DNA from: Neonectria sp. B-13
Taxonomy: Eukaryota; Ascomycota; Sordariomycetes; Hypocreales; Nectriaceae
Length of the DNA: 64,000 nt
Direction: 5' to 3'
NCBI GenBank assembly: GCA_002682825.1
Contig: NOKP01000010.1
Span: forward strand, 1 to 64,000
Part shown: one piece after another, positions 25,584 through 37,542 of the stretch
How the letters are laid out: each line of letters begins with the position of its first letter
How positions within the stretch are numbered: position 1 is the stretch's first letter
Translations under genes and position numbers: made by a program
Notes under the pieces: model-generated
Told to the model about the DNA's origin: nothing
What the model saw: only the letters and a program-made list of their open reading frames with translations
Database searches by the model: none

Positions 25584-27808
25584 CTACCTGCCGTTGACTT
25601 TTTTGCTTCCCATCTTTAGGCGTTCTTTGCAATCATTGCAATACCATTTTGCTGTGTCTAGTTAGCCTCCATTGTAATGCATCAGAACCCAGCACAAACT
25701 CACCCTTGGTTCCGGGCGCAACTTTTAAGCCAACACATTCCAGATGGAACCACTCTCGCGGACACCCGTCTGCGTCGCATGCGACCATCTCGCCGTAACT
25801 GACACTGTTGCAGTAACAATATGTCGGCTCGTCCGCGTCAATGTCGCCCTCCTCCTCCTCGCCCTGCATGCTGCTGTTTGTGTCTTCATCAAGCAGATGA
25901 CCAACAACAGCGTGTATGGTGGAGCCTGTCTTCTTTTGAGCCTTCTTGTTGACTCCGGCACCCTCGGAGGCACGCGATGATCGCGACCTGGCAGCATCCT
26001 GGAACGTCGCCATCGCTGGCGTTGAAGGCTTGCTGGCCCGCCCACTTTTCGTCGTGACTGTCGGGTTTTGAGGTACTGGAGGCACGGGTTCACTCTTGCG
26101 ATCGTTCTCATCAGGCTTGCTCTCTTTTTTGCTGACCGCTGGCACTGGTACTGGAGCTACCTCCGGCCGCTCAGCTTCCTTCTTGGCCGGTTCGGTCTTG
26201 ATGGGGACACTGGGTTCCTTCACAGCCTTGGGTTCGGGTACAGGTCGTGGCCAGGGTGCCAACTGTGTATTAGGATCAGGTGTGACAGTTGGGGTTCCGT
26301 TTGGCTTATTGGATGCGGAAGAAGTTGGCCGCGCCTTTCCATTCTCCAGATTGGCCGATTGCATAGAATTCTGGCGAGCGCGCGTCGGTGCTGGAACTGG
26401 AGTTGCAATTGGTACAGGAGATGCCTGAACAACAGGCTTGGGCTCGGGGAGTTCGGTGAGGACGGGAGACGAGGTGGCTGAGGTTGGTATGCCAGTGACG
26501 CCGTTCCTACTAAAAACCATTGCGTTAGATCGTTTGTTTTGACGTGGTTGGAATAGTGAGCAGAGCATACCTCTTCTTCGACTGGCCGCTTCCTGAAGGG
26601 AGAGCCTTTCGTTTCTTCGGGCCCTCGGGCGCCGGGGTGGCTCTGGGACTCGTTGTTTTTGCCTTTGGCGCAGTGGTTCCAAACACGTTGCTCATGGCGC
26701 GTTCGGCTGTCGCACCGTTTGTGGTCTTTTCCACCTTGCGCCTCTTCTGCGGAGGGTTACCACTGTTGGTGGAGGATGCTGTAGTGATACCCAAGCCAAT
26801 GTTGTTGGTTTCTGCTGTCGCCGCCTTGCGGGACTTGGTGCCTTGCGGCTTCTTGGTCTCGCCCTTGTGTCGACCATCGTGGTCGTCAAAGTCAGAGTCG
26901 TGGATGTTGTTGGTATTATTGTTGTTGCTGTTGCTGTGGTTGTTATTGTTGTTGTTGTTGTTTTGGTTCCTCGAGTTCTTCTTGGCTTGTACTGCCTGCT
27001 TCCTAGCATCGCTTCTAGCAGCTGCCTCTTCAGCCAAGGCTTGTGCGGCTGCCGAGATGGCTGCCGCGCCGTCACGCCGTGTGCGTTCGGCCTGTGAAGC
27101 TCGGCCTGTGCGGTTCTCGGGATACGCCCAATGGGTCGTGCTCCCCCATTTGGTCTCGTCGCTGAACTCGCTCTCCAGGTGTGGCCAGACATCGTCGATG
27201 CGGGCAAGTTGAGCCTGAAGAACTTCATTGGCCGTGGAGATGACGTGGTTTTTCTCTTCGAGTGATACCAGCATTTCTTGAATCTTAATCGCCGTCTGGC
27301 GATACAAGTGTCGGCGAGGCAGATTGGACGGGTCGAAGATCAGATCCTTGTGGGAGTCGTCGGCCGACGGCACCAGGTGCAGACCATTGCTCGCGGCAAT
27401 TCCGCTCGAGCTATTCTGGGCGCTCATTTGCGCAGGGGCCGAGGCAATGCTGCTCGAAGCCTCGTTGCTCGGGCGTGGCTCGGGGAGGGGCGCCTTTGTC
27501 GCGGCGGCGACGAGGCGAAAGAGCTGATCTTCGGGCGCGAAGAGCTTCGCGTCGACCTCCTTCAAGAGCGTGAAGTGTCGGACGAGCTCCTTGGGGAGCG
27601 CGGTAATGGCATCGGCGAAGTGGGTGACGGCCGGGAAGATGTCGATGAGCTGGTCGCTGAGGGCTCCCGCACCCACCAAGTCTCTGCCGCCACCGGCAGC
27701 GCGACTGAGGTTGGCCGAGCTGCGCGGAGGGTTCGTCCGAGTCTGTCGAACGGGCTGCGATCGTCGGTGCGACGGAGTATCCGCCGCGGGCGGCTTGGCC
27801 GACTTCAT
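25584..27808 (-). CDS. ING-family chromatin reader with PHD finger
   Basis: Exons on the minus strand: 27808-26571, 26509-25704, 25651-25584 (703 aa). The N-terminal ING domain is recognisable from [20 protein letters not shown] through the [16 protein letters not shown] coiled segment. A long disordered middle follows, with an Asn tract (about 26900-26970), basic KKRRK-like stretches and Pro-rich DNA. The C-terminal PHD finger has the Cys4-His-Cys3 pattern ([16 protein letters not shown], then WFHLECVGL, then KWYCNDC) and is completed only by the small last exon. ING proteins read H3K4me3 for histone acetyltransferase (Yng2/NuA4) or deacetylase (Pho23/Rpd3L) complexes. I cannot decide which from sequence alone. 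The ATG chosen has a CCACC context; the upstream extension lacks ATG. Confidence 0.85.
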
Positions 27809-28631
27809 GGTGGGCGAAGCAAATGAGGTTGAGGATTTGGGAGGGATTCGGTCGAGCTGGTCGGAGTGGGACGAAAGTGGTTGGAGGTCAAGATTGGTGG
27901 TCTCGGAGGGAAACGAGGCGAGTAACAGTGAAATCGACCTGGTAAGAGAAGAGGCTAGGTCATTTTGCGTCGATTGCACGATTTAACTGCCAAAAGAGAC
28001 GCGGAGGGCGTGGAGGGGAGAGGTGGAGGCCAGCAGGAGGCAGAGGCAGATCACTCACTTCCATTTGATTTTGGGGAAGCGAGCGCTCGACCACTGCGGC
28101 GGGAGTGTACTCAGCGCCCGGCACCCGCAACCCAGCGCACACTTCGGCCTCAGGCGCCCTCCAGCGCGCCCCAGCGGCACCAATCAACACCAACCAGCAC
28201 CAACCAGCGGGCAGCCTGGCACTATGGAGATCCACATACCGGAGAAACCAGCATCCCGATCCCGGCGTTTTCTATTATCTGATAAGGGCCAGCGCAGGTC
28301 GCATTTCGTCATTGGCCTCGGGTAAGCCGAGAACCATGGCGCGTCAAACGAGCATTTGGAGGCAAAGGAGCCAGCCAGGGCCACGACAAGTTTCGAGCAA
28401 TTCAGTTGCTAAGTAGATAATTAATACAGAGAATAAGAATCCGACGATGCAGAAATGTACAGAGTATTGTCTGCCAGACAATCCCAACTAACAAATAGAT
28501 GCTCTCAAAACAGCTCATGACCACACCTCAAAACCCAACACGCCTAACTGACGGAATGAATGCCTGTCATTGGGGTTATATGTTTCATGGACATGGTGTC
28601 AATGATATACCCGGGGTATCGTTCCTCCAGC
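27809..28631. other. intergenic between ING gene and cis-prenyltransferase
   Basis: About 820 bases upstream of the ING gene and downstream of the prenyltransferase. It contains a short imperfect caccaaccagcaccaaccag repeat near 28180-28210 and otherwise short, biased frames. Confidence 0.5.
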
Positions 28632-29842
28632 TCACTCGACCATGCTTCGCGTCTTCACACTTCGCCCTCCAGCCGGCGCCCCGTCCCTGTCTCGCTGTTT
28701 TTGCCGCCACTGCCACTCCAGCAAGATCCACATAAAATGCTGGAGGTCAAAATCGGGCCATAGTGTATCGATGAAGAAGATTTGAGTATCTCGGTGACAT
28801 TGCCAGAGCATAAAGTCGCTGAGGCGCTCAACGCCGCTGGTCCTGACAAAGATGTCTAGAGGTGGGTCGTTTGCCGTGTACATGTGTTTGTCCAGCGTCT
28901 CGGCAGTGATTGACTCAGGATTCGGCAGTCCAGAAAGGCTGGCAGAGCTGTTTCTGGCCCGGAGGCGCGGCGAGGGCGAATCTGGGTGGAGAGTCGGTGA
29001 TGAAGAATCTCCATCTCTATCGTCCTTTCCTTCCTCGTCTAGACTGACCGAGTCTTCTGGGGGCACGTCGTGGATCGTAGGGAGGCCGTCGCGGCCATCA
29101 AGCTGTCTCGATAAGATCTTCTGCCTGATTCGAGAAGGAGAGAATGGTGTAGTCTTGGGAGGAGTAGGGGCGAGAAATTCCTGGACAGTTGATTTCACCG
29201 CAGTTGTCATCTCGGCTCTAGAAGTGTATGGGAAGCAGATGTTTAGTACGGCCCTGCATTGAGTTAGTCACCGATTCACACGTGCTCTGGTTCACTCATG
29301 CGTACTTGTTGTTGTGCTTCGTACGCGCGACTGCCTTGTCGACGACTTCTAGAACATCAGCTCGAATCATCTCGCGTTGGCCAAGAACCCGGACACGGGC
29401 TCCATAACGGTCAAGAATATGGCCATAATTCGTCAACTGTTCGAGCTTGACCTTTGCCAACTGCATGAGACCTTCAACTTCGTATTTCGGACGGTTGAAG
29501 TTTTCGATGCTGAATGCGTAGACAGTGACGACCTTAACGCCACATTTGTAGCATATTTCCATTATCTAACATCTTGTCAGCGTTGTGGACGGGACTATGC
29601 GGCATAGTGGTGGCACGAACCCTGGCGAGGGCTTCGAACCCGCGGTGATGACCTTCTACAGTCTCCATCCTGTGGCTTCGTGCGTATCGCCGGTTTCCAT
29701 CCATCTCAAAGGACACATGTTGGGGAATTGGGCCTTGCTTGAGGGCGCCGATAAGCAACTCGCGGAGCTGCCTCATGGCCCATTCTCCCGGAGGAGACTC
29801 GAGAATGACTCTCCGGAGTAAGGAGGATGTAGCGTCGGACAT
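28632..29842 (-). CDS. RER2: cis-prenyltransferase (dehydrodolichyl diphosphate synthase)
   Basis: Exons on the minus strand: 29842-29621, 29565-29306, 29253-28632 (367 aa). It extends farnesyl diphosphate with isopentenyl diphosphate in cis to make the dolichol precursor for protein glycosylation at the ER. Signatures are FEMDGNRRYA (catalytic Asp), GHHRGFEALA, the VVTVYAFSIENF block, ICFPYTSRAEMT and DIFVRTSGVERLSDFMLWQ, with IDTLWPDF near the end. An approximately 80-residue Ser/Pro/acidic insert (residues about 189-270) interrupts the last third. The first intron has an unusual GTTCGT donor but a good CTGAC branch point. It is the catalytic partner of a NUS1-type subunit in fungi; no such gene lies nearby. 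Confidence 0.92.
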
Positions 29843-29967
29843 GGCGTTTTGTTGAATGTGGGTGTGCGGTCGCAGGAGAGGAAAGGAGAACGAGAAGAAA
29901 ATGCGACGTGTCGTCGGGGTCGTCGGCAGCAGTGAAGGGGCTGAATGGAGGGGATGAGAATCGGAAG

Positions 29968-30486
29968 TTACACGTAAGTGTATGGGCGCATAACGAGAGG
30001 ATTTAAAAACGATCGTGAGAGGCGAAAGGCAATGGTGACGACGAAGCCAAGCTGGAGCCACGAATCGTTGGTGGCGGAGTTGGCATTGGAGGATGGGGCT
30101 TGTTGAGGCGCGTGGTTCCAACTACACATGAGACCGCAGGTGTCGAGAACCTGCCCAGAGCCTTTTGTGCCTAGCTGCCATCTGGGGAGCTTGGCAGACA
30201 AGGATGGCCCTGGACCAATGAGAGCGTTGCGCACATCCAGCGTCATTCTTCGAGGCCAGATGACGGCACAGAGCACGGGTAGGTTAGGACAAGCCGAGAA
30301 CAGCGTCGAAAAACGTGGTGATAGGTCGGACAAGGCTCGGCAACGGCTAGGATTCTCGTGTTGGATGTTTGGTGGCTCCATCATCGAACGCGCCTTACCA
30401 GGGAGGAGCCCGCCCATGGTATCGAAGCCAGGGCGAAGGGTCTGGAGAAAGGTCCGGAGAGAAACTTTAGGATCAGTCTTTGCCAT
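29968..30486 (-). CDS. doubtful ORF of 172 aa
   Basis: A single open frame starts at an ATG with moderate context (gctcATGG) just upstream of the prenyltransferase and on the same strand. The sequence begins MAKTDPKVSLRTFLQ and is Pro/Leu/Arg-mixed rather than low-complexity, with a hydrophobic C-terminal stretch (LQLGFVVTIAF). I recognise no family. It may be a small gene, an exon, or a chance frame in the prenyltransferase promoter. Confidence 0.28.
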   Translation of the reverse strand: MAKTDPKVSLRTFLQTLRPGFDTMGGLLPGKARSMMEPPNIQHENPSRCRALSDLSPRFSTLFSACPNLPVLCAVIWPRRMTLDVRNALIGPGPSLSAKLPRWQLGTKGSGQVLDTCGLMCSWNHAPQQAPSSNANSATNDSWLQLGFVVTIAFRLSRSFLNPLVMRPYTYV

Positions 30487-31883
30487 GAGCGACCAACAGT
30501 GAAATTGAAGGTGGATGAAAAGGGAAATGTGGACGAGGATTAACACCTTTTCGGGACCATTTCCGCCATTCGCCAGCACTGGAATTGGGGATTGCGACGT
30601 TGTGTGCACTTTACCTTCATCCAAGCAGGGGAACCTGTGATTGCGTCAGTGTCACACCAGCCCCTTGTCCGAGCTGAGCTCTTCATCTCGCCATGCCAGG
30701 TCTCGAAATGAACCAAAATGCCACTTTCTGACCGGGTTACTGATGCAAGTTGTTGTTGTAAACAAACCCCTTCTGGTCGGCTACGAGTTTGTGGCTGTTT
30801 TGTTAAGCAATTTTGCGAGTGCCAGCTAGGAGTGACGGTCATGAGTACAGCATTGACCAAACCAGGTAGGCCGTGTCCTGAGCATCTGGTATAAACAGCT
30901 TCCCACTTCTAAGAAATGTTTGCCCTCTATAATGATCGCTTGAGCGTCTTATGTGCCTGCTGCAGCCATTGTTGATAAGTTGTTGGAGAGGCATTTCTCT
31001 GTGTATTCTGGAACCTTGATCTGTCCTGGGATCGAGGGCTCGGGCCGAGCAGGAAGACGTCATCATTGTCGTTAGCGCAGGTTGCGTTCGTTGCGAGGCA
31101 TGCAGCTTCAGTCAGCAATCACTCACAGGCATGTGCAGTGGGACAATGTTGACTGTAACGCGCTGTAATCAGTGTAATGATACAGTAATGCTGCCAGTTC
31201 CACTTGGCCACATGCCGTGTACGGGCGTTCCAAGGCGGGACCCATGGATCCTGCAGACTCCTCGTTGAAGCTCAACGGCTTCCGACTGGCCGGTTGGGTG
31301 CTTTAGCAACTGCTTGGTGAGGCCCCGTTGGCCATGATGAGCGATCATGGTGGGGTCTGGCTGCCGGCTGCTGGCTGCGAGATGTTAGCACGTTGGCACC
31401 ACTGCCACCGCTACCACAGGAGTCCAATGAGCTCTCAATTCACCATCTAGATGCGGCCGCCGCTGTTGCAAGTTTTTCTAGATCAACGCCGGGCCTTATC
31501 AGTTGCGCCGCAAATGTCAGGAACGTTCATGTTAAGCTCCGGGCTCCGTCGTTAGCCTCTTAGGCCGGCTACGGAAGGCGCGACTCAGACTTCGTACTAG
31601 GTAGGATAGGTAGCGGTAGCTGCAGCGTCGTCATACCCACTCGGCTTGTCCTTCATCCAAGGTGTCTCGCCGCCTCCGTGAAGCTGGTTTTTCCTCTGCT
31701 CCTCTCTCTCCTTCATCTTTCACTCCCTCCTCCGATTACCCATCTGGAGAGACGTAGAGATCGCCCTCGCCACGATTCCCTGACTCGTTCTTTTCCTCTC
31801 CCCGCCGGTGCAATTGCAACCATTCCCCGCACTACCCCTCGCGAATCCACGCCGTACCCCTCGACGATCTCCCGGTTTGCGCC
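30487..31883. other. intergenic, leader of the GH63-like gene
   Basis: About 1.4 kb. The right half (31670-31880) is strongly pyrimidine-rich (ctcctctctctccttcat), a typical fungal leader immediately before the GH63-like ATG. No other gene is recognised. Confidence 0.5.
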
Positions 31884-34800
31884 ATGGTTGTCTTTGAGGG
31901 CCACGAGTTCCTCACCGAGGAGGAGAGACGCCTCAAAGAAGATCGCGACCGTGAGAAGTACTGGAAGAAATGGGGCCCTTACGTCTCGGAGCGTCAATGG
32001 GCCACAGGCAAGCCGCCCCGCGTAGACGCAAGCTCATGAACCACTGCTTACCAGCTCGCAGTTAGGGAAGACTACAGCGCCGACGGAGACGCCTGGAGCC
32101 GTACGTCTGGCTTGGACACCCCGCAGCGCATCGCACACTGACAAGCTTACCTAGATTTCCCCCACGATCACGCCCGGTCACGAGCTTTCAGGTGGGGTGA
32201 GGACGGCATCGCCGGTGTGTCCGACACCCATGGCTGGCAGAATATTGCTTTCTCCTTTTGGAATGAAGAAGAGTGTGTTATCTGAAAGACGTACGTTTAT
32301 CAACGCTGACTTGTCAAGTGATTACCTCAAGGAGCGCCTCTTTGGCCTTTCAAACCCACAGGGGAACCATGGAGAGAGTGTCAAGGAAGCTCACTTCCAT
32401 GTTGACAATACCCCGGTCAGTAGACAACCCTGGCCCATGGAACGAACATCTCGATAGTCGACTTTCGCTAACCATATGGCAGACTGTAACGGAACCCTCA
32501 CCACAATGTGACTTCGTGCCATGCTAATTGCCATACTAGCACTCTTACATGAAATTCCTCTACAAATATCCCCAGAAGAAGTTTCCGTACAAAGACCTCA
32601 TCGACGAAAACGGCCGCAGGACGAAGGAAGACAAGGAGTACCAAATCACCGACACGGACGCATTTGACGAGGATAGGTACTGGGACATCTTCATCGAGAC
32701 TGCCAAAGAAACCGACGACCCCGATGAGATTCTTTTCCGAGTCACTGCTTGGAACAGAGGCCCTGATCCTGCCCCTCTGCACATCGTTCCTCACGTCTGG
32801 TTCCGCAACACGTGGAGCTGGGGCAGAGAGCCCGAGAACAAGAAGCCTTCCATCGAATACCACGATGAAAACATGGTTAAATCTGATCACTGGAGCCTTG
32901 GGGAGCGTTATGTCCTATGCTCGCCATCCCCGGGCGTGGGATCTAGTGGAGAGGATGTCTTGCCCAAGTTCATGTTCACAGAGAACGATACCAACTTCAA
33001 GACTCTGTACGAGCAGGAAAACAAGCAGCCATATGTCAAGGATGCTTTCCACAGACACATCGTGGACGGTGAGAAGGGCGCGATCAACCCCGCCCAGACT
33101 GGTACAAAGTGCGCCGCCTGGTTCAACTTCAATGAAGACGGTGGTGTCAATCCCGGAGAGTGTGCTGGTGAGAACGTTCCTAAGCCCTGCCATTGAAGCC
33201 TCCACTGACCAGTCCCTACTACAGTTGTTCGATTCCGCTTTTCTAGGCGAGATGATACTTATCTCGACGAAGAAGAGTTCGACGACGTGATTGAGACCCG
33301 AAGGGAGGAGGCAGATGAGTTTTACTACCGGCTTAGTCCTCTTCCAATGGCCGACGATCTTCGCAACATCCAGCGCCAAGCATTCTCGGGCATGATGTGG
33401 ACGAAGCAGCACTATCACTTCATCTGGGATCACTGGGCAAACGGTGACCCTACTATGCCTCCCCCGCCTGACTGTCGTAAAGGCATTAGGAACTCGCAAT
33501 GGAAACACATGCACTGCGACGACATTCTGTCGATGCCAGACTCCTGGGAATACCCATTCTTCGCTGCTTGGGACAGTGCATTCCACTGCATTCCATTGGC
33601 CATGATTGATCCCGACTTTGCCAAGAAGCAGCTCGACTTGTTCACCCGCGAGTGGTATTGTCATCCGAACGGGCAACTCCCAGCGTAAGTGCCCTCCATT
33701 GAGTCTAAAAAGCAGATGACTGACTGATTGATAGGTATGAGTGGAATTTTGGTGATGTGAACCCCCCAGTCCATGCTTGGGCCACGTTCAGAACCTTCAA
33801 GATTGAACGAAAGATGTACGGCCGCCAGGATCTCGATTTCCTTGAGCGTGTTTTCCAGAAGCTCCTCCTCAACTTCACTTGGTGGGTGAACCGCAAGGAT
33901 ACCGACGGTAAAAATGTGTTTGAGGGAGGCTTCTTGGGGTTGGACAACATTGGTCTGTTCAACCGCTCTGAGCCCTTGCCGACGGGAGGCGTGCTCGAGC
34001 AAGCAGACAGCACCGGTTGGATGGCGTTTTATTGCCTCTCCATGCTGAACATTGCTTTGGAGCTGGCCAAGCATCGTCGTATCTATGAGGATATTGCGTC
34101 AAAGTTCTTCGAGCATTTCATCTTCATCAGTGATGCAATGACCTTTCGAACGGGTCATAAAGATGAGCAATCGCTCTGGAACGAGGAAGACGGCTTCTAC
34201 TATGATGCCATTTCATGGGGTGGCCCTTACATCCAGCAGCTGCCTGTCAGGTCGCTCGTGGGGCTGATCCCTCTCTATGCCACAATCACGCTTGAGCCTG
34301 AGCTACTCAACAAGCTCCCGTCGTTCAAAAAAAGAGTCGATTGGTTTATGGAACATCGATGCGATATGGCTGAGAGAAACATGGCCAGCATCCGAAAGCG
34401 AGGAAAGGGAAACCGACTCCTGCTCTCCATCGTCAGCAAAGACAGACTTGAAAAAATTCTCAAACGAATGCTGGACGAGGATGAGTTCTTCAGTAACCAT
34501 GGAATTCGATCTCTGTCCAAGTTTCACAAGGAGAACCCGTTTTCGATGGACGTCAATGGGCAGAAGTTTGCTGTCGGATACGTGCCAGGCGACTCTGACA
34601 GTGGACTCTTTGGAGGAAACAGTAACTGGAGAGGCCCGATTTGGCTGTGTGTCAATTTCCTCCTAGTCGAGTCGCTGCAGCGGTTTTTCCTTTTCTATGG
34701 ACCCGAGTTCCAGGTTGAGTGTCCTACCCGCAGCGGAGACTATATGCACTTGGGCAAGGTCGCCGAAGAAATCCAACATCGTCTCCAACACCTGTTCACT

Positions 34801-35383
34801 AGGACCGATGACGGCCGACGAAGCATCAATGGAGGCGATGATCGGCTTGACTTTGACGAGCACTGGAAGGACTACCTCTGGTACTACGAGTTCTTTGACG
34901 GTGATTCCGGACGAGGCCTGGGCGCCACCCATCAGTGTGGCTGGACAGGACTGATTGCCCGCATGATCCACGACACTGGGTAAGTTTCTTTCCGTGCAAA
35001 CCATTTTTACAGAGTGCTAACTTCTAGCCAGTGTCAACTGTCGGCTTCCTCACACCCCCCGGACGCCATCTATCGGAATGTCGCACTACTTCGACGAGGT
35101 TGTTCACCGGGAAAGCCATGGCACCCGCACCCCTCATGCTAATGGCATGCCTCGCTTAAGGCGCTCGTCTACGGCCCGCTCAATCGGCGCCCGCAGTGAC
35201 TTTGACGACGACAATCACTCAGTCAACTCGGTTCGCCTCAATGACGATCCGGAGCGAGCTAGGGAGCGGAGTGAAGCCGATGGTCACATGCACAGCTACA
35301 TCTCAGACCAACTGAACAGATACAGGGACGAGGGTCTCTCGAGCAACTACGAACATGATGATGAGTTTGAACCCAAGGCTTGA
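31884..35383 (+). CDS. GH63-like glycoside hydrolase, cytosolic
   Basis: Exons: 31884-32007, 32062-32100, 32155-32272, 32319-32415, 32540-33167, 33225-33684, 33735-34979, 35032-35383 (1020 aa). It matches the fungal glycoside hydrolase family 63 branch related to mannosyl-oligosaccharide glucosidase, with blocks [69 protein letters not shown] and [10 protein letters not shown]. It lacks a signal peptide or N-terminal membrane anchor, unlike ER glucosidase I, so it is probably cytosolic; its substrate is unknown. The first intron uses a GC donor (ACAG/GCAAGC), forced because only this join gives the conserved [10 protein letters not shown] block. The C-terminal ~110 residues are disordered and Arg/Ser-rich. 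Confidence 0.87.
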
Positions 35384-35951
35384 TTGAGTATTGGTCAATG
35401 AGCTGGATAGAAGGTCGACACGACCAATAGGAAAGCAATCATGGAGTTGAGCATTCAACAGCGAGACAAGATAATCGCGAGATTTGCATGGCAAGAGCTG
35501 TTTCTATATTAAAAATCGGTGACGTCGTACTGAACGTGAAAATGGAAGCACACGATTTAACCACGAAACATGCGTCCTTGTTGTTTGGCTGTGAAATGTG
35601 CTGCTTGACTTGGCTATGCATGGTAGGGTGTCGGAATCCCGACAGTCTTGAATCGTGAAGTAGGTGGATAGATAACCCTGATGAAACTCGCGCTCTTTAC
35701 GGGAATAGACAATCACCAAACGGAGAGAGAGTAGATCGCTGGGAGGAATTGCATTTATTGCGCGCCCTGTGCACACCCTCCTACACTATTCATTCCATCC
35801 ACACCCTCCCGCAACGGCAGACCGCCCGGGAATCAAAAGTCGGGGCCCAGCGGTCGCATGGGTCGTGGATGTGGTGGGCGAGCGGCCTCGGCCGAGCCCA
35901 CGAGACGAGACGAGACAAGGAGACTAAAGAGGTAGTTGTACTATGGTAATT
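35384..35951. other. convergent 3' intergenic region
   Basis: About 570 bases between the stop codons of the GH63-like gene (plus) and the OSCP gene (minus), so both terminators lie here. No gene is seen. Confidence 0.6.
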
Positions 35952-37007
35952 TTACAGGGAGTCCGTCAGGAGCTTGTTCATCTTGGCGATGCGGGCGGAG
36001 ACGCTCAGGTCAATGGTTCGGTCGCCAATCTCGACGACGAGTCCGCCAACGATGTCGGGGTTGACCTAGACGGTGAATGTTAGAGACGTGCGGCCTTCGC
36101 ATGGGTGGCCAGTGTAGAATTGGCTTGGGGTCCGCGCTGGGTTAGGACATACAGTGTTGGTGACCTTGAGCTTCTGGCCAGCGTCGACGTACGCGGACTT
36201 GGAGACGGCGGTCTCCAATCGGCTAAGAGTTCGTCGGTCAAGAGGCTAAATATAGCGCGTCAGCCAATTGATCACGTATCCCGGGTTATCGTCGTCGTCG
36301 TCGGCGTTGAGATGCACCCCTCGCTTCTACGTCGTATATCCGATGATCCGCGTTGAACGTACCTGAGCGCTGGTGACGGTGACCTCGACCTCGCCGCGGG
36401 CGGCGGAGATGAGGGTGGCGAACTTGTCGACGACGCCGGGCAGGATGCCGAGGCGGTTGTTCTCGGCGAGGGTGTTGAGGAAGTTCTTGACGGTCTCGGT
36501 GGTGGCACCGGCCTGCTTGGCGAGCTCATCAACGATGGCCGACTTGTCGGCGTCGGTCAGGGTAGGGGCCTTGAGGATGGTGGCGAGCTTGGGGTCCTTC
36601 TCGAAGAGGGCGCCGAGGCTGGTGATGGCCGAGGCCGTGGTGTCGAGGCTCGAGGTCTTGACGGCAGCCGTGTACTAAATTGACGCAAAATTGTCAGCGA
36701 CGACGACGCGGACAACATCCATTGGCCCGGCACGGGAGCCCGAGGGCATTCGCGAAGCCAATTGACATGGACGGGACAAGAGGAAGCTCCTCGGGGGAGG
36801 GACCGCGTGCCGGGCGCAGGGGATGCGGGTGCGAGGTGCGATTACCAGAGCAGTGGCATAGGTGCCGTCGACGCCGAAGACGGCCACGGGGGCCTTGCCG
36901 TCGGTGGTAGCGGCGGCGGCGAAGGACCGGACGGAGGCAGCTCGGAGGGCAAGGGCGCGCTGGGGAGCGGCAGCCCGGGCGGAGCGGAGGACTTGTCGCG
37001 AGAACAT
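35952..37007 (-). CDS. ATP5: mitochondrial ATP synthase OSCP subunit
   Basis: Exons on the minus strand: 37007-36846, 36674-36363, 36245-36153, 36065-35952 (226 aa); all three introns are phase 0. OSCP forms the peripheral-stalk cap that joins F1 to the stator in the inner mitochondrial membrane. The first ~34 residues are Arg/Ala-rich with no acidic residue (MFSRQVLRSARAAAPQRAL), a typical import presequence. The body has the OSCP signatures GVDGTYATALYTAA, FLNTLAENNRLGILPGVV and the C-terminal NPDIVGGLVVEIGDRTIDLSV. Length matches the family. Confidence 0.95.
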
Positions 37008-37542
37008 GGCGGGTGGTCGGGAGGCGGCAATTGGCGATGGCGGAGGGCGGGAGGGAGGATGATGAGTTCGGCTGGTCGTAGAGCTCCCGGGTTTTCGATG
37101 TCCAAGTTGTTGCTCTCGGCAATTTTCGGGTGTTGATGCCTGGGCAGTCTCAGGCATCCACTTTTGAGATTACATAACACTCGCCCACACTTGCACTGAC
37201 ATGAGCATGAGACGTAGATTAACACCATCGTACAATTATCAGAAGGGGGGAAACGCCCAGTCGTTAATTGCTCTTCACACAATTCGAATGGCGAACTTTG
37301 GAGCATAAAAGTCGAGTTCATGGTTGATGCTGTACACTTCAGTCTCCCGCCATGACAACCCTGTCTCAACTTGAACTTCCCGAACGAGTCACCCCACGGC
37401 CATTCATCCCTCCTCTCATCATAATGGTCGTGTAATTAACATTTCCCGGTCCTCTAAGGTCCTGCCCTAACGCCAACAACAACAAAAAACCCTCCCATAT
37501 CCCGTCCGTTAAGTAGCGGGGATCGTTGTCCTCGCCCGCTGC
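37008..37542. other. intergenic, OSCP promoter side
   Basis: About 535 bases between the OSCP start and the MOB1 stop. No gene is recognised. Confidence 0.5.
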
